Source of the DNA: Strix aluco
Taxonomy: Eukaryota; Chordata; Aves; Strigiformes; Strigidae
Direction: 5' to 3'
Length of the DNA stretch: 64,000 bases
Assembly (NCBI RefSeq): GCF_031877795.1
Contig: NC_133939.1
Span: 7,855,698 to 7,919,697 of the forward strand
The notes beneath the pieces are model-generated. The model was not told the origin of the DNA. It saw only the letters and a program-made list of their open reading frames with translations, and made no database searches. Every line of letters begins with the position of its first letter. The stretch's first letter is position 1. The position numbers were made by a program, and so were the translations under genes. Positions 40,964 to 53,906 of the stretch are shown in pieces.

Positions 40964-43900
40964 ACTTAGGTGTCCAGCTATGCAGTGCCAAGATGTGGAT
41001 TTTTCTCTAGGATCGCCTGTGGTGTCCATTATTTATTAAAATAATCAAAACAGGAAAATCACAGAAGAGGGGAAGAACCCTGTCTAAGCTGCTTGGGGAA
41101 TATGAAAGCCAGATGGTTAAAGATAACTAAGGAGGGAATTGTAGACTGTTATTTCTAGGAAGCGGTGTGTAGATTTTTCTTAAAATTTTACTTGCTGATG
41201 TGCTCATTCAATAAAATACTAAAAAAAACCCACCTCTCTCTGGGATGTACTTTGAAAACAGATATTGCTGTGTTCTGAGCTCCCTTAGAGAATGATTTTT
41301 TTTTTTTTTTTATTAAATCATTCACTGTTACTTTTGGATACGATATAAAGATACCCGGCAGGGCATATTGCTGCCTAGGAGAGGTTTCTTCATCCCACAA
41401 TATGGGATTATCTAGGGCTAAGACGTTTGCTTGTTCTGAGTAGTCTGTCTCTCATTTGCCAGTCGCGCTGGCAGTGTCTCCTGTTTCAAGAGAGATACTC
41501 AGCTACCATCAGTACTTTTAGTTTAGGAAACACAGGAAGAGAAAGTGGTAATTTTATCGTGATATTTTGAGCAGAGAAATGTTCTGGCCCTGGGCCATGG
41601 GAATGCTTGGATTTAAAAATATAATTTAATTCTTGAAACTGTACTTCATAGAAAGAAAATCACTTTAGGATTCTTTTCTCCTGCTGCAGGAGAAATGGAG
41701 TCACTCACACTTACAGGTATAGTGTACATGAATCGTTCTGTTAGATATTTGTTCAGATTTTGACACAAGTTTTCAGAAAATGTTCTGAAGTGTTTGATTT
41801 TTGCACCCTCCAGTTACCAAAGGGAATCTGGGAATGAAAGGAACAGGTGAGTTGTTGGTGTATTATTCCAGAGTCAAGAGTTTAATCTTGTCTAATTTTA
41901 AGTGCAGTCTGTATTCCATAAATTGATCACAAAAATATCTTTGTTTAAAGTCTTCACACTACTTAAATTTCACATGGAGCAAAACCCTTTCCTTTCATAC
42001 CTCTTGCACATGTTTTTTTCTTGGGTTTACCTTAAAGGAATTCTTCAATGTGACAGTAAGTATGCTGGCCCCTGAGCTTAAAGGTGTAAGCACAGTAAAG
42101 CCAGTAGGACTTGGGTGTCTTGTGTTCCTGGGGGTTTGTCAACAGCCTCTGTTTCATCATGCAATGTATATTAAATCAGCATTCTGACATTTCCTCTGCT
42201 CAGTGTCTGACATTACAACGTGTCCCTGAAGGCACAGTCTTGCTGAGGCAGTCTCCTTTCAGTGCTTGCTTTGCCTAAAGAGGCAGGGTTTCAGGCTTTC
42301 CTCGGTGAAACCAGTGTGAACATTTTGACTGAGTGGTAGCAACTGCATTAGGACTGGTACTAGCTTTGGTGCTGTGCTTTCTCCAAAGCAGATCTTGAGA
42401 AATGAGCTGCTGCCAGTAAATGGAGGCTGCATTCTGGGCAGGTGCAGAAGGTGAAGTAGATTTAAGAAGCAACTCTGCTCCTCTGTGCTTTCAGCTACTT
42501 TCTTTTGCTGATGCCCAGATTCCTCAAGATGGTCACTTTAGTTTTTGAATACTTCCTTCTCCGTGTTTTGTACAGACTTCTTTGTTCTTCATTTACCTGC
42601 CTTAAGTTGTAAGAAACTTAGTGAAGGAGCTCACTCTATGTGGTGTGTAAAAGTGTTTGAGTTAGTAAAATTCCCTATGAAGCAAGCTGCTGAATTTCAG
42701 GAACTGCCTTGGTGTGCAGCTGATGCCACTCTGGCTGTAGCTGCTGTGAGTACTAGCTGGTTCTTTGGTATTCCCAGCTGCAAACTTGCTAGCTAAGCTT
42801 GTGCTTAAATCTGAGACCTGGTGTGGGTTTGTTCTCTTGGCATGAAGTGAAATGGGAGGAAGGTTCTTCAGAGTTGGAATGGGATGATACCGAAGGTACG
42901 TCTGCTGTAGCTGTCTGGAGTTCTCGCCTTGGCAGTGAGACTAGGTGAGGAGTGTGTATATAGCTTTGTCTTTCTAAAGAGGGCTGTTAGTGTGTAAGAA
43001 CTTTCATTGGGAACTGTAATTTGTTTGGGTCCCTTTTGTGACAGTATTAATATGAAAAGTCTTATATGAAGAACAAATTGCCCTTCAGCTTCCCATTGTG
43101 CCTGTGTTATGATCATTTGTGAAGCCTTTCAGTGTAATTAGTCTGCGAGCAATCAGCCTGTTGTCAGGAAATAATCACAAGATGTCAGAAGCTCTAATAA
43201 AAATTGATTTTAAGGGCTTTTGTCTGTGTTGATTGTTTCATTTACATAGCTTTGATTTCTGTATGTTTTGTGGAGATTGACACCACTCAAAATAGGTGTT
43301 TCTGAGCGAAAGAGCAGGCCTGTTTGAGCAGCATTTTGCACCCATTCAGCCTGATGTCTGTTACTTTATAAGCTGCTGCGTACTGCTCAGTATTTCAGTG
43401 GCCGTGTAGAGGCCCTACTCCGAATAGATTTATGGTGGTACTGAGGTCAGTGTCCTGAATTGTCCCACTGACTTCAGTGGGACAGCTGGCAGTGTATGGA
43501 GCCGACCTTCTGCCCGAGCCTTGGCAGGATGAGGTCCCAAGTGCTAAAATGCCTTGGAAGGGGCGTAGCCAGTTGAGCCACACAGATGAAAAGGAATAGC
43601 TTCAAAACACTCGAATGTCAGCCCGTTCCCTCCGATACTCTCAGAGGGCCGATTCTCTGTTGGCAGGAAACCGCTCGCTGTCAAAGTATATTCTTAGGAA
43701 TTAGGAATGTGAGTTGTGTTTTGAGCTGAAAATAATCAAGTCATTGTGAGGGAGAGAAAGTTGCCACGCTGAAGGGAGCTGGCTGGCATCTGTGCATAGT
43801 ATTTCATCAGTGCCTCTTCTGAGCTGGCTGCCAGGTTAGCAGGAGAATCCAGTGTTCCACTGCTCTTCGTGTGAGCAAGAACAGGCAAGCTCAGACCTAA

Positions 43901-46900
43901 TGTGGTAGTAATGGGTTTTCCTTGCATGTTTTGGGTTTTTTCTTAGTCAACTGAAGGGAATTAAAATAAAAGGTTTTCCTTTTAGTATTTCAATAGTTGA
44001 AGTGGAAGGTATTTTTCTGAATAAAGAAGCAAATTACTTAGATGAATAAATTGAGTTCTTCCTGCTTTCCCTGGGTGTTGGGAAGCTGGCAGGCCCCTTC
44101 CTGCTCTCAATGTGCAGTTGTTCGGCACATGAAAACCTGCTGGGCAGATGACAGTGCAGCTCTGTTCTCTGAGAGTCCCCCTGTCCGTGATGGGCTGGAA
44201 TGTGAGTGTCACATCAGGGCTCTTTTGGAAGAGCACAGTGCAAGTCAGTGCTTGGCAGCAGGGGTGGCTTTGAGGGCAATGATTTGCTTCTGTGTTTTTA
44301 CTTCCAGATTTTTATTTTTTATTTTTAGTCTGCCTTTATATTTGCTCCATTTTGTCTTTGCCAAGCAGCAGGGTCAGCGTGCTGACCCGAATTATAACCA
44401 TTTTCTTAAGCTACTACAGAGAATTCAGAGTAGAGGGAGAGAGGAGCAGTGTTTTTTAAAACTTTTAAAATTGGCAAATACAGCCTTTTTGGTAAATACT
44501 TCTTTCTTATTTATGGAAAAGTCAATTTGCATGTAGCAAATTTCCAGTCAGCTCTAATTTTAGCTGTGTTTGTACTACCTGGTCTGTAGGTGTGACATGT
44601 GTGGACAAGCCTCATATAATCTTGTGTGAACTCATGTAAATTTACAACCTCTTGAGAGAAAAGACCCTATTTTGTATATTGTTGTGAATAAACAGATGTG
44701 CAGCTGAGAATGTCATGAATGAGGTGGGTGACTGAGGGAGGGAATATGTATCAACATGGGAATGTGACAAAGCATCCCTTGTATGGACAGGAGTTGCCTG
44801 CACCAGGGCAGTCTCGGCATCCCCCTGATCCAGCTGAGGATGCTTCGGTGAGGACACTTGCAGAAGGGACTCCTGTCCTTGGACAGTGACTCTGTCCTGT
44901 TGGAGAGTGTCCTAGTCACAGCGTGCCCCCATTCCCAGCTCTCAGTAAAGCTTGCTGAGCAATGTGCTGCTGTGGTCTTCTGGTCTCCCACTGCTTTGAA
45001 GTTGCCTCTGCAGCACTGGGATACAGGTACTGTGGTGTGGGAATCCCCCTTCTCTGTGTTTTACCTCATCTGGGCTGACAGATCCATCTTGGCCTTAAAA
45101 CACTAACCAGAACATATTACAGAACTAGAATGGCTTCTCTAGAAATCCCTGTCAAGGCAGTGGAGAAGCCGTGCTGTCCTGACTGCTCTGGGCAGAGCAC
45201 AGTGTTTTCACAGATGATCAGAGGGAGCTGGGTGTGTTGGTTCATACCCCCCATCCTTCCCTGCCTGACTCTGTAAGGGATTTAGAGGGGGCCTTCAAGT
45301 GGGATCTCCTGCTCTGCCTCCCTCCCTGATGCCTCTCTGTAAAGCTGTTGTCCTTTAGGGGAGGGATCCCACAGATTGCCTTGTGGGTGGGAATCCTCTG
45401 ATACGCCACACAGGAGAAAATAGATGTGGACTTTGAATGCTTCCATTTCATTGGGAATAAACCTTTCCTTCCCCTTGGGTTGGCTGGAGAGTAACAAACT
45501 GCACCTGCATGTAGGGAGGTCACACAACTGTCCTCAGAGAGCAGTGGTGTTACACTGGTCTCCTGGGATGTGTCTAAGGATGAGCTGAGGGTGGGTTTGC
45601 TGATTTTACCATCTCATGGCAGTCTTGAGTCTTTTCATCATGTATCTACATCTAGTACAAATATCATAAAAACATGTGGCAGCCTTGCTCCCAGCCTGGG
45701 TTTGCTCAGGATTGGTTTCCTCCAGAGTATTTTAAAGAGTAAGTTTTAAATCTGATGGCATTCCCTGCATGGAAGTACAATGGCTGATTAGCTAAATGTA
45801 GGTCTTTATCCTAATCCCTCTGCCTTCTTCCATGCTGAAAAGCCTCTAGCGAGTTTATACTTCACAAATAAATACAAGTCTTGCAAGCAATTTATCTCTT
45901 GTAGCTCTTCATGGTTTAGTGCAGCTGCTTTTGTATTCCAATTAATTACTGGCACAGGTGATTATGTGGTGTTGAGGCACAATTAGGATCAGCCTGTAAT
46001 TGTGTTGAAAAGGGCCACTGATGCTTTCACAGATTGTTTCCCTGCCGGGTGAGACTGGCCAGTCTCTCCAGCTGTAAGCACGTCATTTCTCCCAAGTTGT
46101 TAGTGCAGTGACTTAAATCTTTCACTAGGGAATGTTCTTGCTTTCTTCCTTCAAGAGATCATGCTGTCTTTCTGTGAGCAGCAGTACAGGGAGGGAAGAG
46201 TCAAACACAGCTGTCAAGGTCAAAGGAGCCGAGTGCTCTCTTTATAACCTGCCCTAATTACAAAGCAGCAAATAAAACCTCATTCTTGGTGTCTTCATCA
46301 TATTGGTTGCTATCTAATAGGACCTGCTGGCAATGTTTATGCCCAGAGGTGTTCCGTTTGCATGCCTGCAGCAGTACATTAGTTTCTAAAGGGAAAACTA
46401 TCCATTTAAACCTACCACAGCTAGAGAGGCAGTCAATAGTAAGACCTAACTTTGTACTAGGCATCTATTGTCAGGACTGATTAAAAAAAAAGAAAACCAA
46501 ACTAAAACATTTAAATTTGTTGGAGAGCAGGTGATTCTGTGCCCTTTCATCCTGTCATTCTTGGCTCTTTTGTTAAAAGATCATTGTATGTTCAAAACAA
46601 TGTGCAATCCTTGGGAGCCAGCCCAGGCCTTGGATACGTGCCTATTTTGGCCAGGTTTTCCTGTCCCACGAGTTTATGAAGCATGGAGAGAGAGTAAAAC
46701 CACAGCAACTCAGTGATGTAAAAAGGCTGAATTCATTAGAAATTCCCCTGAGCTCATCCCCCAGGACCTCGTTACTATCCCAAAGCCTATTTGCTGCTCT
46801 CCCCTAAAAGCAGCATGGGGCCAGCATGGTGCCCTGCAGCTCTCTGCCCTTGGGCTACTATGGTCAGCCTGGCTGTGTGCCCCTGGAGGTTTGACATAAA

Positions 46901-47214
46901 CACCACACGTAGGGATTCGTGTGGTTCCTGGACTATAAGGACTCCCCTGGGGCTTGCAGCTTGGTGAGGTAATTGCTGGCCATGCTCAGCTGCTACTTCT
47001 GAAGTTGTGAGCACGTTTTTGGCTTGTTGAGACCCCACATACAGACACCTGCAGGGGCTGGGCAGCCTCAAAAGGCAGTAATAGAGGAGTAAGGGCAGCT
47101 TCAGGGCTTGACCCTGGCTGCAGTGGGGCAGAGGTGTGTTTGCTGAGCGAGGGGTGCTTCTCTGCCTACCCTGCCCTGTGTCTGTGATGGGCTGAGCCTC
47201 TGCTGGGAGCATTT

Positions 47215-47826
47215 CATAGAATCATCTATGAATGACCTTGAAGATCATCCAGTCCAACCATTAACCTAACACTGACAGATGCCAACTCCACCAGATCCCT
47301 CAGCGCTATTTCAACCCGACTCTTAAACACCTCCAGGGATGGGGACTCCACCACCTCCCTGGGCAGCCCATTCCAACACCTAACTACCCGTTCTGTAAAG
47401 AAATGCTTCCTAATAGCCAGTCTAAACCTTCCCTGGCACAACCTGAGGCCGTTACTTCTTGTCCTGTCGCTTGATACTTGGTTAATGAGAGTCATCCCCA
47501 GCTCTCTGCAACCTCCTTTCAGGTAGTTGTAGAGGGCGATGAGGTCTCCCCTCAGCCTCCTCTTCTCCAGACTAAACAACCCCAGTTCCTTCAGACGCTC
47601 CCCATCAGACCTGTGCTCCAGACCCTTCACCAGCTTCGTTGCCCTTCTCTGGACACGCTCGAGTCATTCAATGCCCTTTTTGTAGTGAGGGGCCCAAAAC
47701 TGAACACAGTAATTGAGGTGTGGCCTCACCAGTGCCGAGTACTATTGTACGCTATTGCTGATGCAAGCCAGGATACCACCGGCCTTCTTGGCCACCTGGG
47801 CACACTGCTGGCTCATGTTCAGCTGG
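47215..47826 (-). mobile_element. CR1 LINE 3' end, 5'-truncated (unit 2)
   Basis: This matches the CR1 piece at 28,712-29,323 base for base as far as I can see. It arose by the segmental duplication and not by an independent insertion. Confidence 0.9.
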
Positions 47827-50800
47827 CACTTGCCATAGGGGAGAGCTGGGAGGGGGCAGATTGCTGCTCCTGAGGGCACAAAGTGGCTTTCTGGGTGGGT
47901 GGTGGCTTAAACTGTGATTTGGTGGCTGCTAGGGAGGTCAGCATGTGTGCCTCTTTAAATGAGCTCTGGAGAGCAAGAATCTTAACAGAGATTTGAGGGG
48001 AAAGACTTCATAAAATAGTCCAGATACCTAAAGGGAGGGCTTTGACCCCTATTTCCATGCAGTGGGAGCTTGCCTCGTTCACAGTCTGCTGCCTGGGCTG
48101 GGCTAACTGGGGGGCTGGCTTGTTGTTTGCTGGTTTGTTGAGGTGCTTGGCTGGGACATGCATGAGCGATGCAGGTACCCTGTGTGGAGCACGCTTGTCT
48201 GAGTGGGGAGCTGGGACGAAGATGGTCTCTGCACACACAGCCTGGAGAGTGACTATCAAAATGAAGCTGTCTTTCAGCATTCCTGGCTGTGAGAAGGAGG
48301 AGAAGCCGGTGCACAGAACATCAGTGTCTTAATGGCTTTCTTTAAAACTTTCCCCAAGTGCTTTGTCCTACTGTGTTTTCAGGGGTTTCTTTCTTGATAA
48401 AACAGACAGCCTTGAAAGGGTGTGCTGTTCTTAAGCAGGAAATCTCTTCATGACCAGGATTTTAGCCTGGGACGCAAACCATGAGGTTTAACCCCTTAAA
48501 GTGTGTTTGAAAATGTCCTGTAAAGACAGAAGTCCCTTCTGTGGTTTGGGAGGAGAGGAGGCTTCCCCCGGAGCTGCTTTGCTGCCCTCCTGCCCTGAGT
48601 TACTGCATACACAAATACGCTTAAGGGCAGATCCTGCATGAACTGGGCTGCCCCCTCCTTCACGCATCCTTGTTGCTTACAGAGGCAAGAGTACTTGTGC
48701 TCCTCATCATAGCATCTGTTTTACATATGAGTCGCCATGGTTGTGTTTGGAGTGTTGGGCAGGGTTTGGGAGAGGTCACTTTCTCAACATGTTTATGTGA
48801 GAGACCTGCTGCAAGTGGAAGACCACGTGCTGTGTCATGCACTGGTGGGAGCAGGTGGGGAGGAAAACAGAAATGAGGTCCCCGTGCCAGCCCCCACAGT
48901 GAGAGAGTGTGGGGTGGCTCGCCAGCCCAGTGACTGAGGAACAAGTAGGGTGCTTTTGAGGGAAGGCATGTTCCTGTTTATTTGTCTCTATTTTTGGTGG
49001 CACAAACATGTCCCCCGGCAATGACTCCTGCCCCGACAGTGAGGTGTCAGCGCTGCAGCTCCCCGGGGCTGGAGCCAGAGCCCCCAAACAGCTCCGGTGC
49101 CAAACCGCTGCTCGATGGTCCTGGGGAGGGTTTTCCCAGGTCTCTGAATCCAGCATTATCAGATTGAGCATGAGTTTGGCCCTTGCTAAATCTAATATGC
49201 TTGAAGCCTCCTGGGCCAGGGAAGGCCCTCTCTCTGGCTGGCCAGTCAGGGTGGATTCAGGCACAGTGGTTTTGGGGAAACAGTCTGGAAACCAGAGCTC
49301 ATCTTATCCAGAAAGGAGGCAACACTGTGTGAGGTGGTGAGATGCTGAAGCTCTGATGAAAGCTAGAGGGTGGGGAGTTCCTTGGGAAAGCAAAACCACG
49401 GTTTCCCTGTGTGTGCCAGCACAGGGTGCCCCCATCTTGCTGGGGAAAAAAAAAGAATAAAATTTCCTGGTCTGCCTGGTGAAACTAAGGGAACGTCCCT
49501 CTCTTCAAATCCTTCCCGACGATGCATACAAAGATGTGGAGCATTCTCACTGAGAGAGTATTTTATTGTTGTTATTATTTATAATGTGGTCATTCACTGG
49601 TGTGTAGAAAATGCTGGTGTTGGAAGGAATTTCATTTGAAGCTCTTAATGCTGTTTTTTGCTTGTAATAACGCATTAGCTCTGATCTGTGTTAGCTTAAT
49701 GAGAGTCTTCTTTGAACATATCTGAGAAACCATCAAATCCTCTGTTAGCTAAAAGTCAGGCAAGCTCCTTGGAGAGCAGTTTGATGGGATTGCTACTAAT
49801 CCCAGCCTTAATACTCTTCCCCCATGAAGGTAACCGTGCCAAGAGCTGGGGCAGGTCCTGAGGGTGTTCATCCCAGAAGCCCACTCAACGTGGGAGGTTG
49901 CACTAGCACTTGAAGCTCTGCCCAGCTGGTGTGCAAACCACTGCGTATGACACGTTTATGGTATGAAAAAGTAGAAACATGGTTGCTAGATCTCAACTTC
50001 TGACTGCACTTGAGAGCTATTCAGGGGGGAGACGGGACAGGAGCCTGCCAGCTTGCGGATGGGAACTGGCAGATGCTGCTCGTGTGCCCCATCCAGTGGC
50101 CTCTGGGCTGAACAAGTACTCATGCCATCACTTCCAGTGCCAGGTGAGTGATCTGGCAAGGGACACCTCCACCCTGAGGTCCCCTCTGACCAGGAGCCTT
50201 GAGGGCCCTTCTGCTCCCCGGTCAGGTGTCGTGTTTGCAGGGGAGCTGCTGGCTTTTCTGAGCATTACAACTGTGTGGCCAACACATCTGTGATCACTTT
50301 GGGACCCCGAAGGTCAATGGGCCGCTTTTGTTGTGTGGCCTCCCTGGCGTTCGTAAGGCTTTTCAGATAAATCAAGAGAGATTCCTGCCCTAAACGAGCA
50401 TGCTGTCTACATGAGCGATAACGGTAGGGGATAAACATAAAAGGAAAATCAAAGGATTAAGATCAATGAAAGTTAATAATATGAATATATTCAAAGATCT
50501 GGGCTGAAGGAGGGAGACAACAAACCATGGGTGGAAGTCAAAGGCCCTACTAAGACAGGGAGATATGATGGAGCCATCTGTTCCAGCTGAAAGCAAGAGC
50601 AGAGATGGCTTTCATGGATAGTCTTCTTCCTCTTCTACTGAAATTGTAAAAAGTTGGCTAAAATGTGTACCATTGGTTTAAATGAATTCAGGTGGTTGAA
50701 AAGGGGAAATTTAGAATGTGATATTGAAATGTAACCAATTTTTCTCTTACCACTTCTAAATTTAAAGAAAATTTAGGTCATCTTGAGAGTTGCTCTGTGA

Positions 50801-51063
50801 TGATGTGGTGGGAGTGTGGTTTGACTTTGAGCCCAGGTTTCCACGCGGAGAGCAAGAGCAGAGGTAGGAGTGAACTCTTGGTCCCATGGAAGTCACTTAT
50901 GTATAACCTCACTGACTGCACAGGAGACAGGGTCCACCCTTGGCAATTGTTGCCCCTGCAAGAGGCAATTTTCTGGTAAATACAGTATAGCTATAGCGCC
51001 AGTGCCCCAGGACGCCGTCCAGGGTTAAGCCACCTGATCCCTCCCCATGCAGCACCCCCTGCT

Positions 51064-52208
51064 TTAATGGACGTCTGGGTCTGGGTACAGGAGGAAGCCC
51101 ATGAAAGTGGAATCATTGATGTTGTCGGCGTAGACACCGTTGTTGTCCCCCTCCCCATACACCTGAAGCCAGACCTCATCCCCAGCGCTGAGGTGCAGCA
51201 AGATGGAGCCGCTTGCTTGGTCTACGTTGTTCTTCTGGAACTGGTCGTAGGTGAAGATCACCGCCTTGTCCTTCTTGTAGAGGCTGACCTTGACGTCCGA
51301 CAGGTAGACCGTCAGGTGGTAGGCGAAGTAGTACGTGCCGGGGATGTTGCAGAGGAACTTGCCAGTGCTGGCGTCGTAGTGGCTCTGCTCGTTGTAGAAG
51401 ATCTTGCTGAAGCGGATGGGGACGTTGGGGTGGGGGGCTCGCTCCGTCAGCCCCACACTGAAGGCGGAGCGGTAGACGAAAGCACCTTCACCCTTCTCCC
51501 CCTTCTGCCCTGGGTATCCAGCTGATCCTCGTGGTCCATCCCGCCCTGGGATTCCTATTTCTCCTTGTTCACCTTTGGGACCTTGCATACCTGGGGGACA
51601 GAGTTGGGATGGGGAGTTGTGTTTGCACTGTGCTGTAGGCTGCTACCCACCAGCCTGAAACACAGAGGGGGCTGTGACATGGGGATCTGCTCAGCAGCAC
51701 GGAGCTGAGGAATGACCTCACCCCCACCCATGTGCTGAGACAGCGAGTGCAAAGCCTGCTCACCCCCTGGCTGCCTGTAGAGCTGCCAAGAGCAGCATGT
51801 CTGAAAAAACACCATTAATTGGGAAAACAACCACCAGACCAAACTGTTTGACTTGGGCTGTGGAAGCGCTGTCCCTGGAGATACTCAAATGGCACCTGGA
51901 CAAAGATCAGGCATGGACGCACTAGATGTGAGACCTGCCAGGGATGGGCTGGGGGCTGGGGCTGCCCACAGGCTCCAGCACCCTGTTCCTCACCAACCTG
52001 TCTCTCCTTTCTCTCCCTTTAGTCCGTCTTTTCCATCTTTCCCATCCCGGCCAGGGAGCCCGTTGTGGCCGGGGTAGCCGGGAGCTCCTCCCATCCAGTT
52101 GGCACACGGCGTTTTGGGGTCGGGTTGGACGTCCTGGGCAGCCACCTCTGTGCAGTGGGGGGCCACCAGCAGCAGCGAGCAAAGGAGGAAGCCTGCTGGG
52201 CCCCTCAT
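51064..52208 (-). CDS. ADIPOQ: Adiponectin, right copy (two coding exons)
   Basis: Exons are 52,208-51,998 and 51,590-51,064 on the minus strand, identical in coding sequence, splice borders and intron to the left copy. It encodes the same 245 aa: signal peptide, Cys35, 22 collagen triplets and a C1q head with Cys151. This copy keeps the native sequence upstream beyond 58,050, so it is the likelier one to have the original distal regulatory input. Its 3' side now faces a duplicate of the COPS9 tail and the CR1 piece. Two identical secreted subunits would mix in the same oligomers, so the expected effect is on dose, not on protein type. Gene identity is secure; whether this second copy is real or an assembly artefact is open. 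Confidence 0.9.
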
Positions 52209-53320
52209 CGTCGGTTCCTGATGTGGACAATCACTTAAAGGTTAATAGGAAGAAAAAATAGTCAACAAAGCCCCCACCCCTGAGTAAGGGAGAGGCACAG
52301 AGGCAAGACTGACGTTTCAATCGAGATATCCAAAGGAAAGCAACTGTGCTCGCCCCAAGGGCCCCTCCACATCCAGCTGGTGTGAGCTCCATGACCCAAG
52401 CAGGGATGGGGCCCCCGGGAGCAGCGTGGACCTCAGCCCGGGAGCACATCCCGTGCGGAGAGGAACAAACGCCAGAGTTACCCCCTGGCACTCGCAGGCT
52501 CTGTGCTCGGGCACAGATGGAGCTTGGGACCAAGCACGGCAGATGCCGGGGTATCTGTGGCTGATTTCTTTGCAAAGCTCTGCTCAATTAGCCACGATCC
52601 ACTGTGACTTCTGCCCAGCTGAGCCAACACCTGATTGAAACTACAGGTCTGGCAGAGCCTGTCTCAAAAAACCTCAAAAGCCTTTACGCTGAGCAGGTGG
52701 TTTATGGCTGCACGGACAGCCTGCTAACCTGGGTCTGTGTAACGTGAACAGAAGCTACAGCCAGGCTTTCCATCTCCTCTGAGCGACCGCATGAAATTAT
52801 GATACCCTTTTTTTTCCACCTGAATTATGTTTCTGGACTATGGGAGGAAAAGTTGCGCAGTGTTTAGGTACTGTAGGGTTGTATTTTTCTTTAATCTAGT
52901 TGCTTTGCTGGTCTGAGCTCCCCAGAACCAGGTTGGTGGTGACACCCTACGGCCAGCCTGGGGCCATGTTCTGATGCTCCCAGAAATCAGTGGGACCTTG
53001 GTGGGCTTTGGGTCAGGCTTTTAGGAAACGGATATTTTAAAATGACTGTGGTTCTGTGATACTGCTCACCAGGCAGAGATTATACCCTGGAACAGTAAAG
53101 GTATGCTGTTATGAGGGTTGTTAAGTGGCTTAATAGGCGATAAAAAGTGAATGGCATCATGGCCGTTAGAGTCTCTTAGCTCTGTAATTTCCAAGAAAAA
53201 TAGTATTTCAGAGCAGTTCCTTTGCAGGGTGATTTTCCTAGGCAAGCTAGTTAAATGTCGTATTTTAAATAATGTCTTATTAGTTCTCGTGTAATTGCTT
53301 CAAAGGAAATGAAGTAAAGG

Positions 53321-53906
53321 TGCACATTTTGGTGGGTGTAGAGTTACTTTTCTTCACAGTAGCTGGTATGGGGCTGTGTTTTGGATTTGTGCTGGTAACA
53401 GTGTTGATAACACAGGGATGTTTTAGCCGTTGCTGAGCAGTGCTCACACAGAGCCAAGGCTTTTCTGCTCCTCACCCCCACCACCAGCGAGGAGGCTGGG
53501 GGTGCACAAGGAGCTGGGAGGGGGCACAGCCGGGACAGCTGACCCCAGCTGACCCCAGGGATATCCCAGACCATCTGGTGTCAGCTCAGCATAGAAAGCT
53601 GGGGAAAGGTTGGCGGGGGGGCCGCTGCTCGGGGCGTGGCTGGGCATCGGTCTGTTGGTGACGAGCAATTGCTTTCATTTGCATCACTTGTCTTTCTTGG
53701 GGTTTGTTTCTCTCTGTTTGTTTCTTTTTCATTACGATCTATTATTATTATTACTACTATTGTATTTCAGTTATCCAACTGTTCTTGCCTCAACCCATGA
53801 TTTTTCTCACTTTTACCCTTCCCATTCTCTTTCCCCCATCCTGCTGGGGGAGGGTGAGCACGGGGCTGTGTGGTGCTTAGTTGCTGGCTGGGGTTAAACC
53901 ACGTCA
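53321..53906 (+). mobile_element. Retroviral LTR remnant (unit 2)
   Basis: This is the duplicate of the LTR at 34,818-35,403, with two visible substitutions. At both, this copy agrees with the family pattern as I remember it ('ctactattg', 'caacccatg'), so the left copy seems to carry the newer base. Confidence 0.7.
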
